A stretch of DNA of 64,000 nucleotides, taken from contig CAKUUC010000003.1 of assembly GCA_934692625.1 (NCBI GenBank), forward strand, positions 1 through 64,000, given 5' to 3'. The notes beneath the pieces were generated by a model. That model was given only the letters and a program-made list of their open reading frames with translations. It did no database searches and was not told where the DNA came from. This document shows positions 8,545-17,129 of the stretch, one piece after another. Position 1 is the stretch's first letter, and the number at the start of each line of letters is the position of its first letter. The position numbers and the translations under genes were made by a program. The DNA is from an uncultured Candidatus Melainabacteria bacterium (lineage in GTDB: Bacteria; Cyanobacteriota; Vampirovibrionia; Gastranaerophilales; Gastranaerophilaceae).

Positions 8545-8550
8545 TATAAT
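8545..8550 (+). promoter_or_regulatory. -10 TATAAT of the porin-like gene
   Basis: A consensus hexamer ends 10 bases before the ATG at 8561 and no Shine-Dalgarno lies between, so the transcript would start within a few bases of the ATG. Confidence 0.55.
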
Positions 8551-8560
8551 CGTTACACAA

Positions 8561-9883
8561 ATGAAACGTTACTTGAAATACATTATTATAACCGTTCTAT
8601 TAACATTAAACCCTGCCATTGCAACCGAAATAAACAATAACTATTTGGCAGAAGAACTGTTGCAAGAATCGCAAAATAATGAAGTCATTTTAGATTTGAC
8701 AACTCCACAAAACGAAACAGAACAAGATGAAAATAGTATTCACCCAATTCTGAACGAACTGTTTGAAGATGGTGCTGCGCAAAATGTTGACGACAAAGAC
8801 GAAGCTTCTGACAACACTGAATTAGATTTTGAATTGTTCAAAAAATTTGAAGATGCCGGTAATCAAAAACGAGAAAATACAATTGTACACGAAGTTTTGC
8901 ATAGCAAAATCGTCAGGACAGATATCCCAAGTTATCTTTTGCAAGACGATTTAACCTTTAAATTTGAAAAAGGACCACTTGAAAAAGTCCAACTTTTTGG
9001 TGCATATCGAGGCGGAATAAACTCGTTGTGGAAACTTAACCATACAACAAATTATGAAAATTTAACGACTCAATTTGGTATGTTCGGTTCTTTTAAAAAT
9101 AAGAATTATAAATTTAAACTTTCATTTAAACCTATCCCTAAAGAAGGTTTAAGTTATGTGGACAATTTCGTTTCAGATGTATATTTAATAAACACAACAA
9201 TTCCAAATCATCAAATTGTAGCAGGGTATTCAAGAGTTCAAACTGGTATTGAAGGTGGTACAACATCATATATTTTGCCGTTTGTAGCACGTTCGCAAAT
9301 AGCACAATACTTCGGCAACTCTCGTTCATTAGCGGTAAAACTTATCGGGAAATACCAATATCTAGACTACAATATAGCCGCAGGAAGTTCTGGGAGATAT
9401 GTGACAAGAGGTTTCCCTGGAGCAGAATTTAATGGTTGGGTAAACGTAAAACCTTTTGGGAACAAAAGTAAAAAATACGGAAAACTCGTAATCGGAGGCG
9501 GCTACAATGGTGGTCACAACCGAATAGATTACTCTATTTTGAGTGGTTATGTCGGGTATAATTACAAAAAATTGTGGACTAATTTTGAAACTGCAATTGC
9601 AGATGGCTACAACGGTTCAAAAGGGATAAGTTCAAATGAAGCGTGCGGTTTTGCATATACTTTGGGCTGGAAATTCACACCGCACATTCAACTCATAGGA
9701 AGAATAGACCAATTCGACCCCAACAGACACAAATCACATGATTTGCAACGAGAATATACCATCGGTTTAAACTGGTTTATCAAAGGACAAGCCATGAAAG
9801 TCGTTTTCAACTACGTATTCTGCGATAATCAAAGCAAACCAAACAGCCACAAACTTATACTTGCAACCCAAATATTATTGTAA
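8561..9883 (+). CDS. Outer-membrane beta-barrel, porin-like
   Basis: The 440-residue protein starts at the ATG at 8561. The open frame extends upstream into the divergent decarboxylase gene, but a signal peptide begins here (MKRYLKYIIITVLLTLNPAIA). An acidic linker of about 90 residues follows. From about residue 140 there are alternating amphipathic strands rich in Tyr, Gly and Asn. The last strands ('IGLNWFIKGQAMKVVFNY' and a final segment ending in Leu) resemble the C terminus of OprP/OprO-like phosphate-selective porins. No SLH domain is present, unlike cyanobacterial porins. The transported solute is unknown. Confidence 0.8.
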   Translation: MKRYLKYIIITVLLTLNPAIATEINNNYLAEELLQESQNNEVILDLTTPQNETEQDENSIHPILNELFEDGAAQNVDDKDEASDNTELDFELFKKFEDAGNQKRENTIVHEVLHSKIVRTDIPSYLLQDDLTFKFEKGPLEKVQLFGAYRGGINSLWKLNHTTNYENLTTQFGMFGSFKNKNYKFKLSFKPIPKEGLSYVDNFVSDVYLINTTIPNHQIVAGYSRVQTGIEGGTTSYILPFVARSQIAQYFGNSRSLAVKLIGKYQYLDYNIAAGSSGRYVTRGFPGAEFNGWVNVKPFGNKSKKYGKLVIGGGYNGGHNRIDYSILSGYVGYNYKKLWTNFETAIADGYNGSKGISSNEACGFAYTLGWKFTPHIQLIGRIDQFDPNRHKSHDLQREYTIGLNWFIKGQAMKVVFNYVFCDNQSKPNSHKLILATQILL

Positions 9884-9892
9884 TACTGAATA

Positions 9893-10120
9893 TTATTTCA
9901 AGATTAAGCAGTCATAAATTTTGTCAATTTTTTCTTTCATATCGGTAAATTGAGATTTTAGCCCATCAAAACTGTTTATTGAAGTAAATCGCTTTTCAAT
10001 ATCTTTTAGTATTTCTCGATGTTTTTTCTCAAGTTGTTCAGGTGTAACAACAATTCTTTCATTTCTCAAAAAAATCAAAACAACTACAATAATCGGTGCA
10101 TAATATAAAAATTTTTCCAT
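9893..10120 (-). CDS. Small membrane protein of the phage cluster (TM plus coiled coil)
   Basis: 75 residues: an N-terminal hydrophobic helix (about residues 4-20, 'YYAPIIVVVLIFL') and then a charged helix with heptad spacing (about 28-70). This plan is shared by many small phage membrane proteins such as XhlA-like haemolysin accessories and inner spanins, but I cannot place it in one family. It is the last gene of the minus-strand phage cluster, 13 bp after the large terminase, with AAGAGG before the ATG. A role in lysis is a guess from position. Confidence 0.65.
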   Translation of the reverse strand: MEKFLYYAPIIVVVLIFLRNERIVVTPEQLEKKHREILKDIEKRFTSINSFDGLKSQFTDMKEKIDKIYDCLILK

Positions 10121-10133
10121 AAATACCTCTTTT

Positions 10134-11423
10134 TTACAAAACTATCGGCCAATAAAAATCAACAAGATAAGATGCCGCATCAAACGGATGAGAAAGGAAT
10201 TTTAACTCTTTCATCTGTTTTATCTGCGTATAAGTAGGAACATCAATTCGTGAAGAACCTTCTTGATATCGTAAATTATAAACATTATACAAAAGTTTCT
10301 CACATTTTGGAGAAATGTATAAACCAACATCTCCATTTGCATTACGAACTTTTGCATTAAAAGCAGCAACCCTATTTTTTATTGGCGGATTAAAACCTTT
10401 TATTTTAATTTCAACATCATAACCAAAAGATTGAAGCTTCTTTTTGATAATTACATAATTTGTATATTCACTCGTACAACTTCTGTTATCACCGGAAGCA
10501 TCTCCATTCACAATAATTTTAGCCTTATGATTAGGATATCGAGAGTGAAATTCTTCACAAGTTTTTGCGGTCGTTGTATTTTCTAGCACAAGTTCATCAA
10601 AATAAAAGACTTTATCATCAGTTTTGTGCGCCAAAACCCAAGCCATCGGATCGACATTAAAATCACAACTTATATACAAATCCATATTTGGCTGATATTT
10701 TATCTCTTTGACATTTTCATCAGTAAAATCTTTAACAACCAAATTTGAATTATAATCACCAGTTTTGCCAAGTACAAACATTTCGTAATAACTCTTGTCA
10801 TACAAATGTTTCAACTCATCACAAAACCCATCAGGCAAATAAATATTTTGAGTAGTTGGAGCAGAAATCAATCTGTAATTTGTAGGCGGATGTTCATAAA
10901 ACGTCTTATATAGCCAACCTTTTTGCATTTCAGGATTTGTGTGACCAAATATTCTATAAGTAAAGTTTTTCCAATTAGGTTTGATTTTTTGCCTCATTCT
11001 GGCAAGCAGAACTTTAAACGTTTCAAAAGGGATATCTGACATTTCTTCAATTTCAACAAAGCCAAGATTTAATGATTTCAACTTGTGCGGCTCATCAAAA
11101 TGCCTAAACAAAATTTCTGAACCGTTAAAAAACACCAACTTTTGTTCAGCACTAACCCAACTATAATCTTTTTTCTCAACAAACCCCATACTTTCAAGGT
11201 GTTCAAAATAGGTTTTTAAGGTTGTATCTCTAACTAAAGTATAAGTTTGAGCGCCAACAAGCCCGACAATCCCAGGAAATTTCAATGCGAGTAGAATTCC
11301 GAGCAATGCTCCGGCAAAAGTTTTGCCGGAGCCATACCCGCCTAAATACACGGCAACATCTAAAGAATAATCGTGTGGGATTTCTAAAAATTTTCGTTGT
11401 GCATCAAGTAATTTATATTTCAT
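10134..11423 (-). CDS. Phage terminase large subunit
   Basis: The DNA-packaging motor that cuts and pumps phage DNA into the head. The N-terminal ATPase has Walker A 'GGYGSGKT' (28-35) and a Walker B-like 'GFVEIEEMSD' (E126/E127). The C-terminal RNase H-like nuclease shows its acidic residues in 'ISCDFNVDP' (D254), 'VNGDASGD' (D308) and 'HPFDAASYL' (D415). At 429 residues it is full length for the PBSX-type/Terminase_3-like group, and no active residue seems lost. It follows the portal gene by 8 bp. Having it downstream of portal and capsid reverses the usual terminase-portal-capsid order. Confidence 0.93.
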   Translation of the reverse strand: MKYKLLDAQRKFLEIPHDYSLDVAVYLGGYGSGKTFAGALLGILLALKFPGIVGLVGAQTYTLVRDTTLKTYFEHLESMGFVEKKDYSWVSAEQKLVFFNGSEILFRHFDEPHKLKSLNLGFVEIEEMSDIPFETFKVLLARMRQKIKPNWKNFTYRIFGHTNPEMQKGWLYKTFYEHPPTNYRLISAPTTQNIYLPDGFCDELKHLYDKSYYEMFVLGKTGDYNSNLVVKDFTDENVKEIKYQPNMDLYISCDFNVDPMAWVLAHKTDDKVFYFDELVLENTTTAKTCEEFHSRYPNHKAKIIVNGDASGDNRSCTSEYTNYVIIKKKLQSFGYDVEIKIKGFNPPIKNRVAAFNAKVRNANGDVGLYISPKCEKLLYNVYNLRYQEGSSRIDVPTYTQIKQMKELKFLSHPFDAASYLVDFYWPIVL

Positions 11424-11431
11424 AATATTGA

Positions 11432-13087
11432 CTAACTTTCTGCATCTTCTTGCATTTCTTGATTATCAAAGGTTAAGAAATTATTTGCATTTTCAACTCC
11501 ATACTGTTCAATTACAAATTTGAAACACTCTAACCAATTTATTTGTTTTGCAACAATATCAATTTGAGCAAATGATTGTATCACATTGAACAGTTCCTTC
11601 AATCTGGATTTTCTCTCAAATGATGCTTTTCTATCTCCGTAACGGTACACATAATGTGAATTTCTTATTTTATCATTGATAACAATAAAGTTTTCTGCTC
11701 CTTTTTCTTTTATCAAAATAGTTTCATTACCCAGTTTGAAATTCGAAATAATTTCTGCTGTTTTTTCAACCATCGGAACAATAATTTTTCGATTTATTGA
11801 TTCTAAAATCATGTTCAATCTTGCTTCTTGACCATTTACTGAATAATTTATTTCAGTAGCCGTTCTTTCTTTGTTTTGAATATTTCCAGACATATTTTTG
11901 AAAATTCCCGTTGCACTTTCAAGTGTAGATTTGAAATAATTCAAAAACTCCCAACCTTGCATAGCCTTATCAAAAGATATAGCCATAGGAGGTGTCGTCA
12001 TCAAGGATGAATCATATTCAATAATTTTGCCGGGTTTAATTACCTGTTCACCTCGGAAACACCCTTTTGGAGCAAGATATGGAGGATTCATCATTAATGC
12101 CAAGGCATCAAGTTGCTTATTCAAAATCGTTGATGAAATATTATTTAATATCAACGCTACTCGCAATGGAGAAATTCCTCTACCGGTTGTAGGACATTCA
12201 ATAATATTCGCGTGAATGAACGGATTTGTAATAAACGGATTATCCTCAAATCTGATAACCACACTACGTCCAGCAACCACGAGAAGTTTATTTTTTAAAA
12301 CTTCACCATTTGGCAATTCTACATCACCCCAATATTCTAAAACCTCTAATTTATTATTATATTCTGTACTCGCTAAATCTTTTCGACTTCTTTTTGCCAC
12401 CACTCCTTTCAATAGCTCTATTTTCTCTTTTGTTAAATAATTATTTGCAGGATTTGAAATAAGTTCATCGAGTGTTAAATATGTTCTGTAAATTTTTACG
12501 CAAGAATCCCAATCTCCGGTTCCTGAATTGTCAAATACAAAATCTTCGTAATTTATAAATTTAACCTTGGCATTGTCGTAAATTACCTTATCTTCAACAA
12601 TAAAATTTTCCTCAATATTTGCACTTTCCTGTTCTTTGACAGATAGCATACGTCGAACTTTTTTCAACTTTGTTTCCCAGCCGACAAACAGAGTTGCCTC
12701 ACCTGTTTCCACAACAGAATCAATAATTTGCTCCATAACGTTTTCAATTTTCATTGATTCAAAAGTATTAACAAGCATTGCTTTTTGTTTGTTTGCATAT
12801 TTCTGAGTTGCTAAATCAGTACCTTCAACATCAAACATTCCATCAGGATGAGAGTACAAATTTTGTACTATATGAGATTTTAGAGTTTGAGCGAGTTCAT
12901 AAATATCAGGAAGTTGAACCTTACAATCCCAAGCATTCACTTTTGGAATCGTTGAATTGTAAATCGCATATTTTATCAATCTGTTATCTGATAATTGAGG
13001 ACTTCTGGACTCCTCAAATTTGTCATATTTTTGAGTGACAAGACCTAACAAATATGCTTCATTAAAACTTAAATTTTCTTGTTTCAT
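11432..13087 (-). CDS. Phage portal (head-tail connector) protein
   Basis: The dodecameric ring at one vertex of the head through which DNA passes. The 551 residues resemble the short-tailed phage connectors (T7 gp8-like/P22-like) in length and in features: a mid-region 'GISPLRVALILNNISS' helix, a 'PPYLAPKG' loop and the 'NKERTATEINYSVNG' segment typical of podovirus connectors. I chose the ATG at 13087 rather than the one at 13099 because GAGG lies 6 bases before it. It is translated just after the GNAT gene and just before the terminase. Confidence 0.85.
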   Translation of the reverse strand: MKQENLSFNEAYLLGLVTQKYDKFEESRSPQLSDNRLIKYAIYNSTIPKVNAWDCKVQLPDIYELAQTLKSHIVQNLYSHPDGMFDVEGTDLATQKYANKQKAMLVNTFESMKIENVMEQIIDSVVETGEATLFVGWETKLKKVRRMLSVKEQESANIEENFIVEDKVIYDNAKVKFINYEDFVFDNSGTGDWDSCVKIYRTYLTLDELISNPANNYLTKEKIELLKGVVAKRSRKDLASTEYNNKLEVLEYWGDVELPNGEVLKNKLLVVAGRSVVIRFEDNPFITNPFIHANIIECPTTGRGISPLRVALILNNISSTILNKQLDALALMMNPPYLAPKGCFRGEQVIKPGKIIEYDSSLMTTPPMAISFDKAMQGWEFLNYFKSTLESATGIFKNMSGNIQNKERTATEINYSVNGQEARLNMILESINRKIIVPMVEKTAEIISNFKLGNETILIKEKGAENFIVINDKIRNSHYVYRYGDRKASFERKSRLKELFNVIQSFAQIDIVAKQINWLECFKFVIEQYGVENANNFLTFDNQEMQEDAES

Positions 13088-13099
13088 AAAATACCTCAT

Positions 13100-13627
13100 T
13101 TATTTATAGTAATATTTTCGATAAAGCGACCAAACCTCAATATCTTGCGGAACGCCATTGCGCAAAGTTTCTGAAGGCAAGGTCACTTCGTAATCAAATC
13201 CGCAATCTTTCAACAAATTTTTCACAAATTTATTTTGCGGATAAAATTGCGCTCTTATTTTGTAAAAACCAAAAACATCAAAACACATTTTGAAAAAGAA
13301 TTTTGAACTGTACCTAACAAAGTTTCCCCAATATTTTTTATCAAAACAAACGGAAACTTCCGCACTGAAAAAGTTATTTTCATTCCCGACAAAATCGTCA
13401 AGATAAACAAATCCGGCAAAATTATCATTTCTATCCGCAATTATCCAAAAATACGGGGACAAATTTTTAATAAAATTACCAACTCCATTTTGCTTTTCTG
13501 CAAAAAAATCATCGAACAAAAAATTTGAATATCGTTTGTAAAGGACATCTATTTTTCCAATATATTTTGAATATTTTTCATTATTTTTTAAACTATTGTA
13601 AGATTTTACTCGAATAAATTTACACAT
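13100..13627 (-). CDS. GNAT-family acetyltransferase-like protein in the phage cluster
   Basis: 175 residues with the general layout of a GNAT N-acetyltransferase: a central 'FAGFVYLDDFVG' beta hairpin, 'SAEVSVCFDKKYWG' (strand plus the acetyl-CoA loop region), and 'FYKIRAQFYPQNKFVKNLLKDCGFDYE', where the N-x-x-x-x-x-x-x-x-x-G-F pattern of the last helix is clear. The gene is wedged between portal and an unknown gene, in the same operon. Phage-cluster GNAT proteins are known, but their targets mostly are not. The acetyl-CoA loop is not the classic Q-x-x-G-x-G/A, so activity is uncertain. Confidence 0.7.
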   Translation of the reverse strand: MCKFIRVKSYNSLKNNEKYSKYIGKIDVLYKRYSNFLFDDFFAEKQNGVGNFIKNLSPYFWIIADRNDNFAGFVYLDDFVGNENNFFSAEVSVCFDKKYWGNFVRYSSKFFFKMCFDVFGFYKIRAQFYPQNKFVKNLLKDCGFDYEVTLPSETLRNGVPQDIEVWSLYRKYYYK

Positions 13628-13629
13628 AA

Positions 13630-13983
13630 TTACTTAATCTTACATTTGACAAATTTCACAAAAATATTATCTCGAACAAAAGAGTCAACCTCTGCATTCA
13701 AAAGCTTTGAACGTTCAAACGATTTATCGCCTAGAAATCCTTCTGCTTGCAATCCATTGATATATGATTTTGTTCTATTCGTTTTGTTTATAACTTCAAA
13801 TGTAGAATCTTTTGAAAATAATAGAGTTTTCGGAACTTGGCTAATATCTGATAATATTTCAGTGTTTTTAGCAGTTTTTTCTTCCAATATATTTTCAAAA
13901 TCTTTTTCTATTTTTGAACTGACAAATTTGTCATATTCTGTATCATTTAATAATATTTTTTCTATTTCATTATTTGTTTTCAT
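13630..13983 (-). CDS. Unknown phage-cluster protein
   Basis: 117 residues, starting at the ATG at 13983, which has AAGGA 7 bases upstream; an upstream in-frame ATG at 14010 lies inside the small-terminase gene. It is highly charged (Lys, Glu, Asp) and mostly helical, with no transmembrane segment. The final third has 'INGLQAEGFLGDKSFERSK'. I do not recognise a family. It sits between small terminase and the GNAT protein. Confidence 0.6.
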   Translation of the reverse strand: MKTNNEIEKILLNDTEYDKFVSSKIEKDFENILEEKTAKNTEILSDISQVPKTLLFSKDSTFEVINKTNRTKSYINGLQAEGFLGDKSFERSKLLNAEVDSFVRDNIFVKFVKCKIK

Positions 13984-13993
13984 AAAATTTTCC

Positions 13994-14431
13994 TTAAATT
14001 TTTTCATCATCTAAATTTGCAATTGTAATAATTTTGAACTCATGACCATTTTCACTCTCTATATTTCCTAGTGAAAAGCCTAAATATTTACACAAACCAT
14101 CAAGTGCCTTTAACCCCGCCGTAGAATCACGCAATTTTCGTTTTCCGGTATAATTGCCGTCCTTATCAAGAATATCTTCTTCTTCAAGTGAAAACTCTGC
14201 AATTTGAAGAAGTTTTTTGACAACATACCCACGTTGAACATTCAACGCAGAAATTTGGGTACGCAATTGAATATTGATTTCTTTTACAATATTTGGGTGG
14301 GTTAGCAATGTTTGCGCAAAAGATCTCAGATTTTTAGCCTTGTAACCGGCTTTTTTTGCAGAAGTTTCGCCATCAAGAGTTCTTATATATTCGCTTACAA
14401 AGCGTTTTTGTTGTTGTGTAAGTTTTTCCAT
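13994..14431 (-). CDS. Phage terminase small subunit (Terminase_2 family)
   Basis: The DNA-recognition subunit of the packaging machine. The N-terminal 'LTQQQKRFVSEYIRTLDGETSAKKAGYK' segment matches the HTH start of the Terminase_2 family (family form: L-x-x-x-Q-x-x-F-V-x-E-Y... A-x-x-A-G-Y), then a helical oligomerisation region and a 'TAGLKALDGLCKYLGF' motif, also family-typical. 145 residues is normal. It is split from the large subunit by three genes, which is unusual. A 131-bp gap upstream holds promoter-like sequence on both strands. Confidence 0.88.
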   Translation of the reverse strand: MEKLTQQQKRFVSEYIRTLDGETSAKKAGYKAKNLRSFAQTLLTHPNIVKEINIQLRTQISALNVQRGYVVKKLLQIAEFSLEEEDILDKDGNYTGKRKLRDSTAGLKALDGLCKYLGFSLGNIESENGHEFKIITIANLDDEKI

Positions 14432-14477
14432 TCTGTTACATTTCTTATCATAATTTGTATTTTTACTAAAATATTTG

Positions 14478-14556
14478 TATAATATACATGCTATTTATAT
14501 TTCGGCTAGTGTAAATCTTAACAGGGGGAAATGAAAAGGACTTCCTGTTTTTTTTG
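14478..14556 (+). ncRNA. Candidate small RNA, promoter to terminator, opposite to the phage operon
   Basis: On the plus strand: TTGTAT (14456-14461), a 16-bp spacer, TATAAT (14478-14483), then about 65 bases later a hairpin whose arms are AACAGG (14520-14525) and CCTGTT (14544-14549), followed by eight T (14548-14555). This is a complete small transcription unit of about 65 nt in the gap between two minus-strand phage genes, ending against the 3' end of the tail-adaptor gene. A 22-codon frame after 'AGGGGG' runs through the terminator, so I do not call it a gene. It is prediction only. Confidence 0.4.
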
Positions 14557-14562
14557 CCCTTT

Positions 14563-15204
14563 TTATCTCCTTGAAAGATTTATTGTCGGAGTTCCTTGAA
14601 CAGTCAATGTCGCTTTTGATTTCAGGTTTAACAAGGCTTCTTTGTACATGCTGAGCCAATAAGAAAATTTAAAATACTGAGGATTTGCCTTAACTCTCAA
14701 GCATGCTCCGTATACTAATAACTGTTCAACAAACGGCATGGGAATAAGTGATTTGTCATCAACATACTCAAGATTTTCTTTTTCTTTATTTTCAGAATCA
14801 ACAACACAATTTGCTGAATAATAAACAATATCCAGTTTTTTATCATTTTCAAATTTAGGAAAAAGAATATTATTGCCTAATATTGAATAACACTTCATAT
14901 CCGTATTTTTAACTTCAAGAAACGGTTTTAAATTCTCTGTAAAAGAATATTCAATGCCATCAATGAATAAATGTAAGATTTTTCCATTTATTGGATTTTT
15001 AAGCTCCTTTGTTCCTGCCAGCAAGTCAACAGAAATTCGCTTTAATAAAAAACTCCAATTTTCGATATTACAAATTTCTTTATTTACTAAATTTACGGCA
15101 GAAAGTAAACGTTTGTGCTCATTTTTTGTCAATTCCGAAAAATCATTGACTTGTTTGCTATTTAATTCTGACAAACATTTATTAACTATTTCTAAAAATT
15201 TCAT
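14563..15204 (-). CDS. Tail tubular protein A / head-tail adaptor-like phage protein
   Basis: 213 residues with the length and pattern of the adaptor proteins of short-tailed phages (T7 gp11, P22 gp4-like): an N-terminal helical pair ('RLLSAVNLVNKEICNIENW'), a central beta part and a C-terminal helix 'YWLSMYKEALLNLKSKA' followed by a short basic tail. The assignment is by general resemblance and by its place beside capsid, scaffold and terminase genes. AGGAGG precedes the ATG. Confidence 0.65.
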   Translation of the reverse strand: MKFLEIVNKCLSELNSKQVNDFSELTKNEHKRLLSAVNLVNKEICNIENWSFLLKRISVDLLAGTKELKNPINGKILHLFIDGIEYSFTENLKPFLEVKNTDMKCYSILGNNILFPKFENDKKLDIVYYSANCVVDSENKEKENLEYVDDKSLIPMPFVEQLLVYGACLRVKANPQYFKFSYWLSMYKEALLNLKSKATLTVQGTPTINLSRR

Positions 15205-15276
15205 TATTCCTCCTTTGAAAAAGCCTGAGCAGAAAATTCTGCCCAGACCTTATTTTAGTGAATTTACAAAGAGTTA

Positions 15277-15933
15277 TTATTTAATCAAACCTTGTTTAAC
15301 TTGATCCATAATTAACTTTTCATTCTTTGCAAATTCTTCACCACTCATCTTGCCTATCTCCTCACGAGTAAAAATCCTGTTATTTTTACTATTTGCCGGA
15401 GAATTTTGAGCATACGCCGTCAATTTTCTTTTAGCAAGTTCGTTCTCGTCATTCAATGATTTATCGTGAGCAGATTTCTTCAAATACTTATCTATTGCAG
15501 AATTTTCCAAACCTTCTACCAAAGAAGCTATTCGAAGAATTTCATCTTTGTCCATATCACAACCTTTCAGGTACTCTCTGACATCTCCTCGACCTTCCTC
15601 ATCGAAAAACCCTGGGCGTTCTTTGTCAAACATTGCCATCGGATTTTCCGCCTGTTGAGATTGTGGCTGTAGAACGTTTGCATTCGGTTGCGGTTGCTGA
15701 GTTTGTAAATTTCTATACATGTTAATTTGCTGTGCTTTACCGGCTAATTGAGATAACAGATATTGTCCTTGTTGTTGTGTAATAACGCCTTTTTGCATAA
15801 GTAAATTTACATTTTGAGCATCTGCACCTATTGCTTGTTCTAACTGATAAAAAGCATCTTTGTACCCTTGAAAATTGTTTTGTGGACTCAAGGCAAGTGA
15901 TGAAATATTGTTATTAGGTTGTTGATTTATCAT
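15277..15933 (-). CDS. Scaffold-like phage protein, Gln/Asn-rich
   Basis: 218 residues: a Gln/Asn-rich N-terminal half (residues 1-95) and a charged helical C-terminal half. The end, 'RIFTREEIGKMSGEEFAKNE' and onwards, matches a motif often found at the C terminus of capsid scaffolding proteins (F-T-R-x-x-I-x-x-M-S-x-x-E-F). It lies one gene from the major capsid gene, where a scaffold would be expected. GAGGAG lies 11 bases before the ATG. It overlaps the gene before it by 20 bp. Confidence 0.6.
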   Translation of the reverse strand: MINQQPNNNISSLALSPQNNFQGYKDAFYQLEQAIGADAQNVNLLMQKGVITQQQGQYLLSQLAGKAQQINMYRNLQTQQPQPNANVLQPQSQQAENPMAMFDKERPGFFDEEGRGDVREYLKGCDMDKDEILRIASLVEGLENSAIDKYLKKSAHDKSLNDENELAKRKLTAYAQNSPANSKNNRIFTREEIGKMSGEEFAKNEKLIMDQVKQGLIK

Positions 15934-16189
15934 TTTGTGTTTTCTCCTCTGTGTCTTGCAAAGATTTCATATACGTAACAGAAATTTCAATTACATCATC
16001 AATAAATTTTGACAATAACATTGAAACAAGAGGTTTGAGAATATCTGAAAATGGAAGATTTTTAACCACATATTTTATGGCAAGTTCTTTTTTCTCTTTC
16101 CCTTTGCCGCTTCCTAACTCTTTTTCGGCTACAAATACTGCATTCTTTGCAATTTCTTTAATTTGATTTTTAATATTACTAAAAAACAT
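15914..16189 (-). CDS. Small phage protein, LL-H-holin-like cytoplasmic segment
   Basis: 91 residues from the ATG at 16189, which has AGGAGAGG directly upstream; a longer frame reaches into the capsid gene but has no such site. The 'VAEKELGSGKGKEKKELAIKYV' region recalls the soluble part of the LL-H-type holin family (A-E-x-x-x-G-x-G-x-x-K-K-x-x-A). No N-terminal membrane helix is present, so it is unlikely to be a working holin by itself. A capsid-associated role is equally possible. Confidence 0.5.
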   Translation of the reverse strand: MFFSNIKNQIKEIAKNAVFVAEKELGSGKGKEKKELAIKYVVKNLPFSDILKPLVSMLLSKFIDDVIEISVTYMKSLQDTEEKTQNDKSTT

Positions 16190-16205
16190 TTTCCTCTCCT
16201 GAAAA

Positions 16206-17078
16206 TTATGCTGACACAACCATTTTTGCCAACGCTTTAGGTTGAACGGTTTTAGCACCATACAAATACAAACCTCTAACTAAATCAGAAAAACTGTCTT
16301 TATCTCTAAGACTTTCAATTTTTGACAATTGAGATGCAAAAGTAATAGCTTCATTTGTTCCAGCCAAAACATAATACTTGCTATTTACATCTGTTAAATT
16401 TGTACTAACTAATACGTCCATGCCTGCAATTCTACCGATTGAACCTTCTCTCAAGGTTTCATCTGCAACGTTATATGCTGAAATAAATTCTGAACTTTGC
16501 AACAAATAAGATTCAATAGTCGGATTGATAACAACCCAAGGTCTTACTCCTGAATGCACTGCATCAGAATTTTTTAACGCTAATGCTAAATTCACAAAAT
16601 TTTCGTAAATAGTTGTTTTAGACAAAGTAATCGGACTATCTTCAGAACCTACAATATTTGCCGTCGGAACGTCTGTATGTAAACCTAACAAATAAGAATC
16701 TTGAACTTCTTCAATAGCCTTTTTAGCATTTGTCAAATGTGCTTCCATAATATCTGTATTACTTTGTACGGCTGAAACATCATCAATTTTGAAGGCAAAG
16801 AATTTCTTTTGATCAATTTTCAAATCCATTGATGTAGGAGTTAATGAAGAATAAGAAATTGTATCATCTGTCAATGTTGAAACTGAAACTTCTGCCGGTG
16901 TAATAATTTTTACGGTGTCACCTTGATTTTTAATTTCGCCTTCCCAATTCCTATTCACACATTGGAGCATTACACAATTTTTCTCTAACATATTATTCAA
17001 TTTTTGGCTCCATAATTCCGGAATAAAAGCGGAATAAGAAGATGTTGAAGTTGTTGATTGAGTTGTTGTTTCTGTCAT
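16206..17078 (-). CDS. Phage major capsid protein
   Basis: 290 residues resembling the HK97-fold coat proteins of the P22/phage-coat group: a Ser/Thr-rich N-terminal arm, 'FIPELWSQKLNNMLEK' at the first conserved helix (typical of these coat proteins), 'DISYSSL'-type beta strands, 'FFAFKIDDVSAVQSN', the long spine helix around 110-135, and 'GSIGRIAGMDVLVSTNL', the conserved P-domain turn. It is in the right size range for a small T=7 or smaller head. AAAGGA precedes the ATG. Its neighbours are the scaffold-like and tail genes. Confidence 0.85.
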   Translation of the reverse strand: MTETTTQSTTSTSSYSAFIPELWSQKLNNMLEKNCVMLQCVNRNWEGEIKNQGDTVKIITPAEVSVSTLTDDTISYSSLTPTSMDLKIDQKKFFAFKIDDVSAVQSNTDIMEAHLTNAKKAIEEVQDSYLLGLHTDVPTANIVGSEDSPITLSKTTIYENFVNLALALKNSDAVHSGVRPWVVINPTIESYLLQSSEFISAYNVADETLREGSIGRIAGMDVLVSTNLTDVNSKYYVLAGTNEAITFASQLSKIESLRDKDSFSDLVRGLYLYGAKTVQPKALAKMVVSA

Positions 17079-17129
17079 TTTGTTTTCCTTTCGTTTTTGT
17101 ACTAACTGTTATTACTGAGTGGTGAAATT

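Noticed and set aside
14530..14598. 22-codon plus-strand frame after an AGGGGG site in the phage gap
   Set aside because: It runs through a predicted terminator and into the antisense of the tail-adaptor gene; too short to support.
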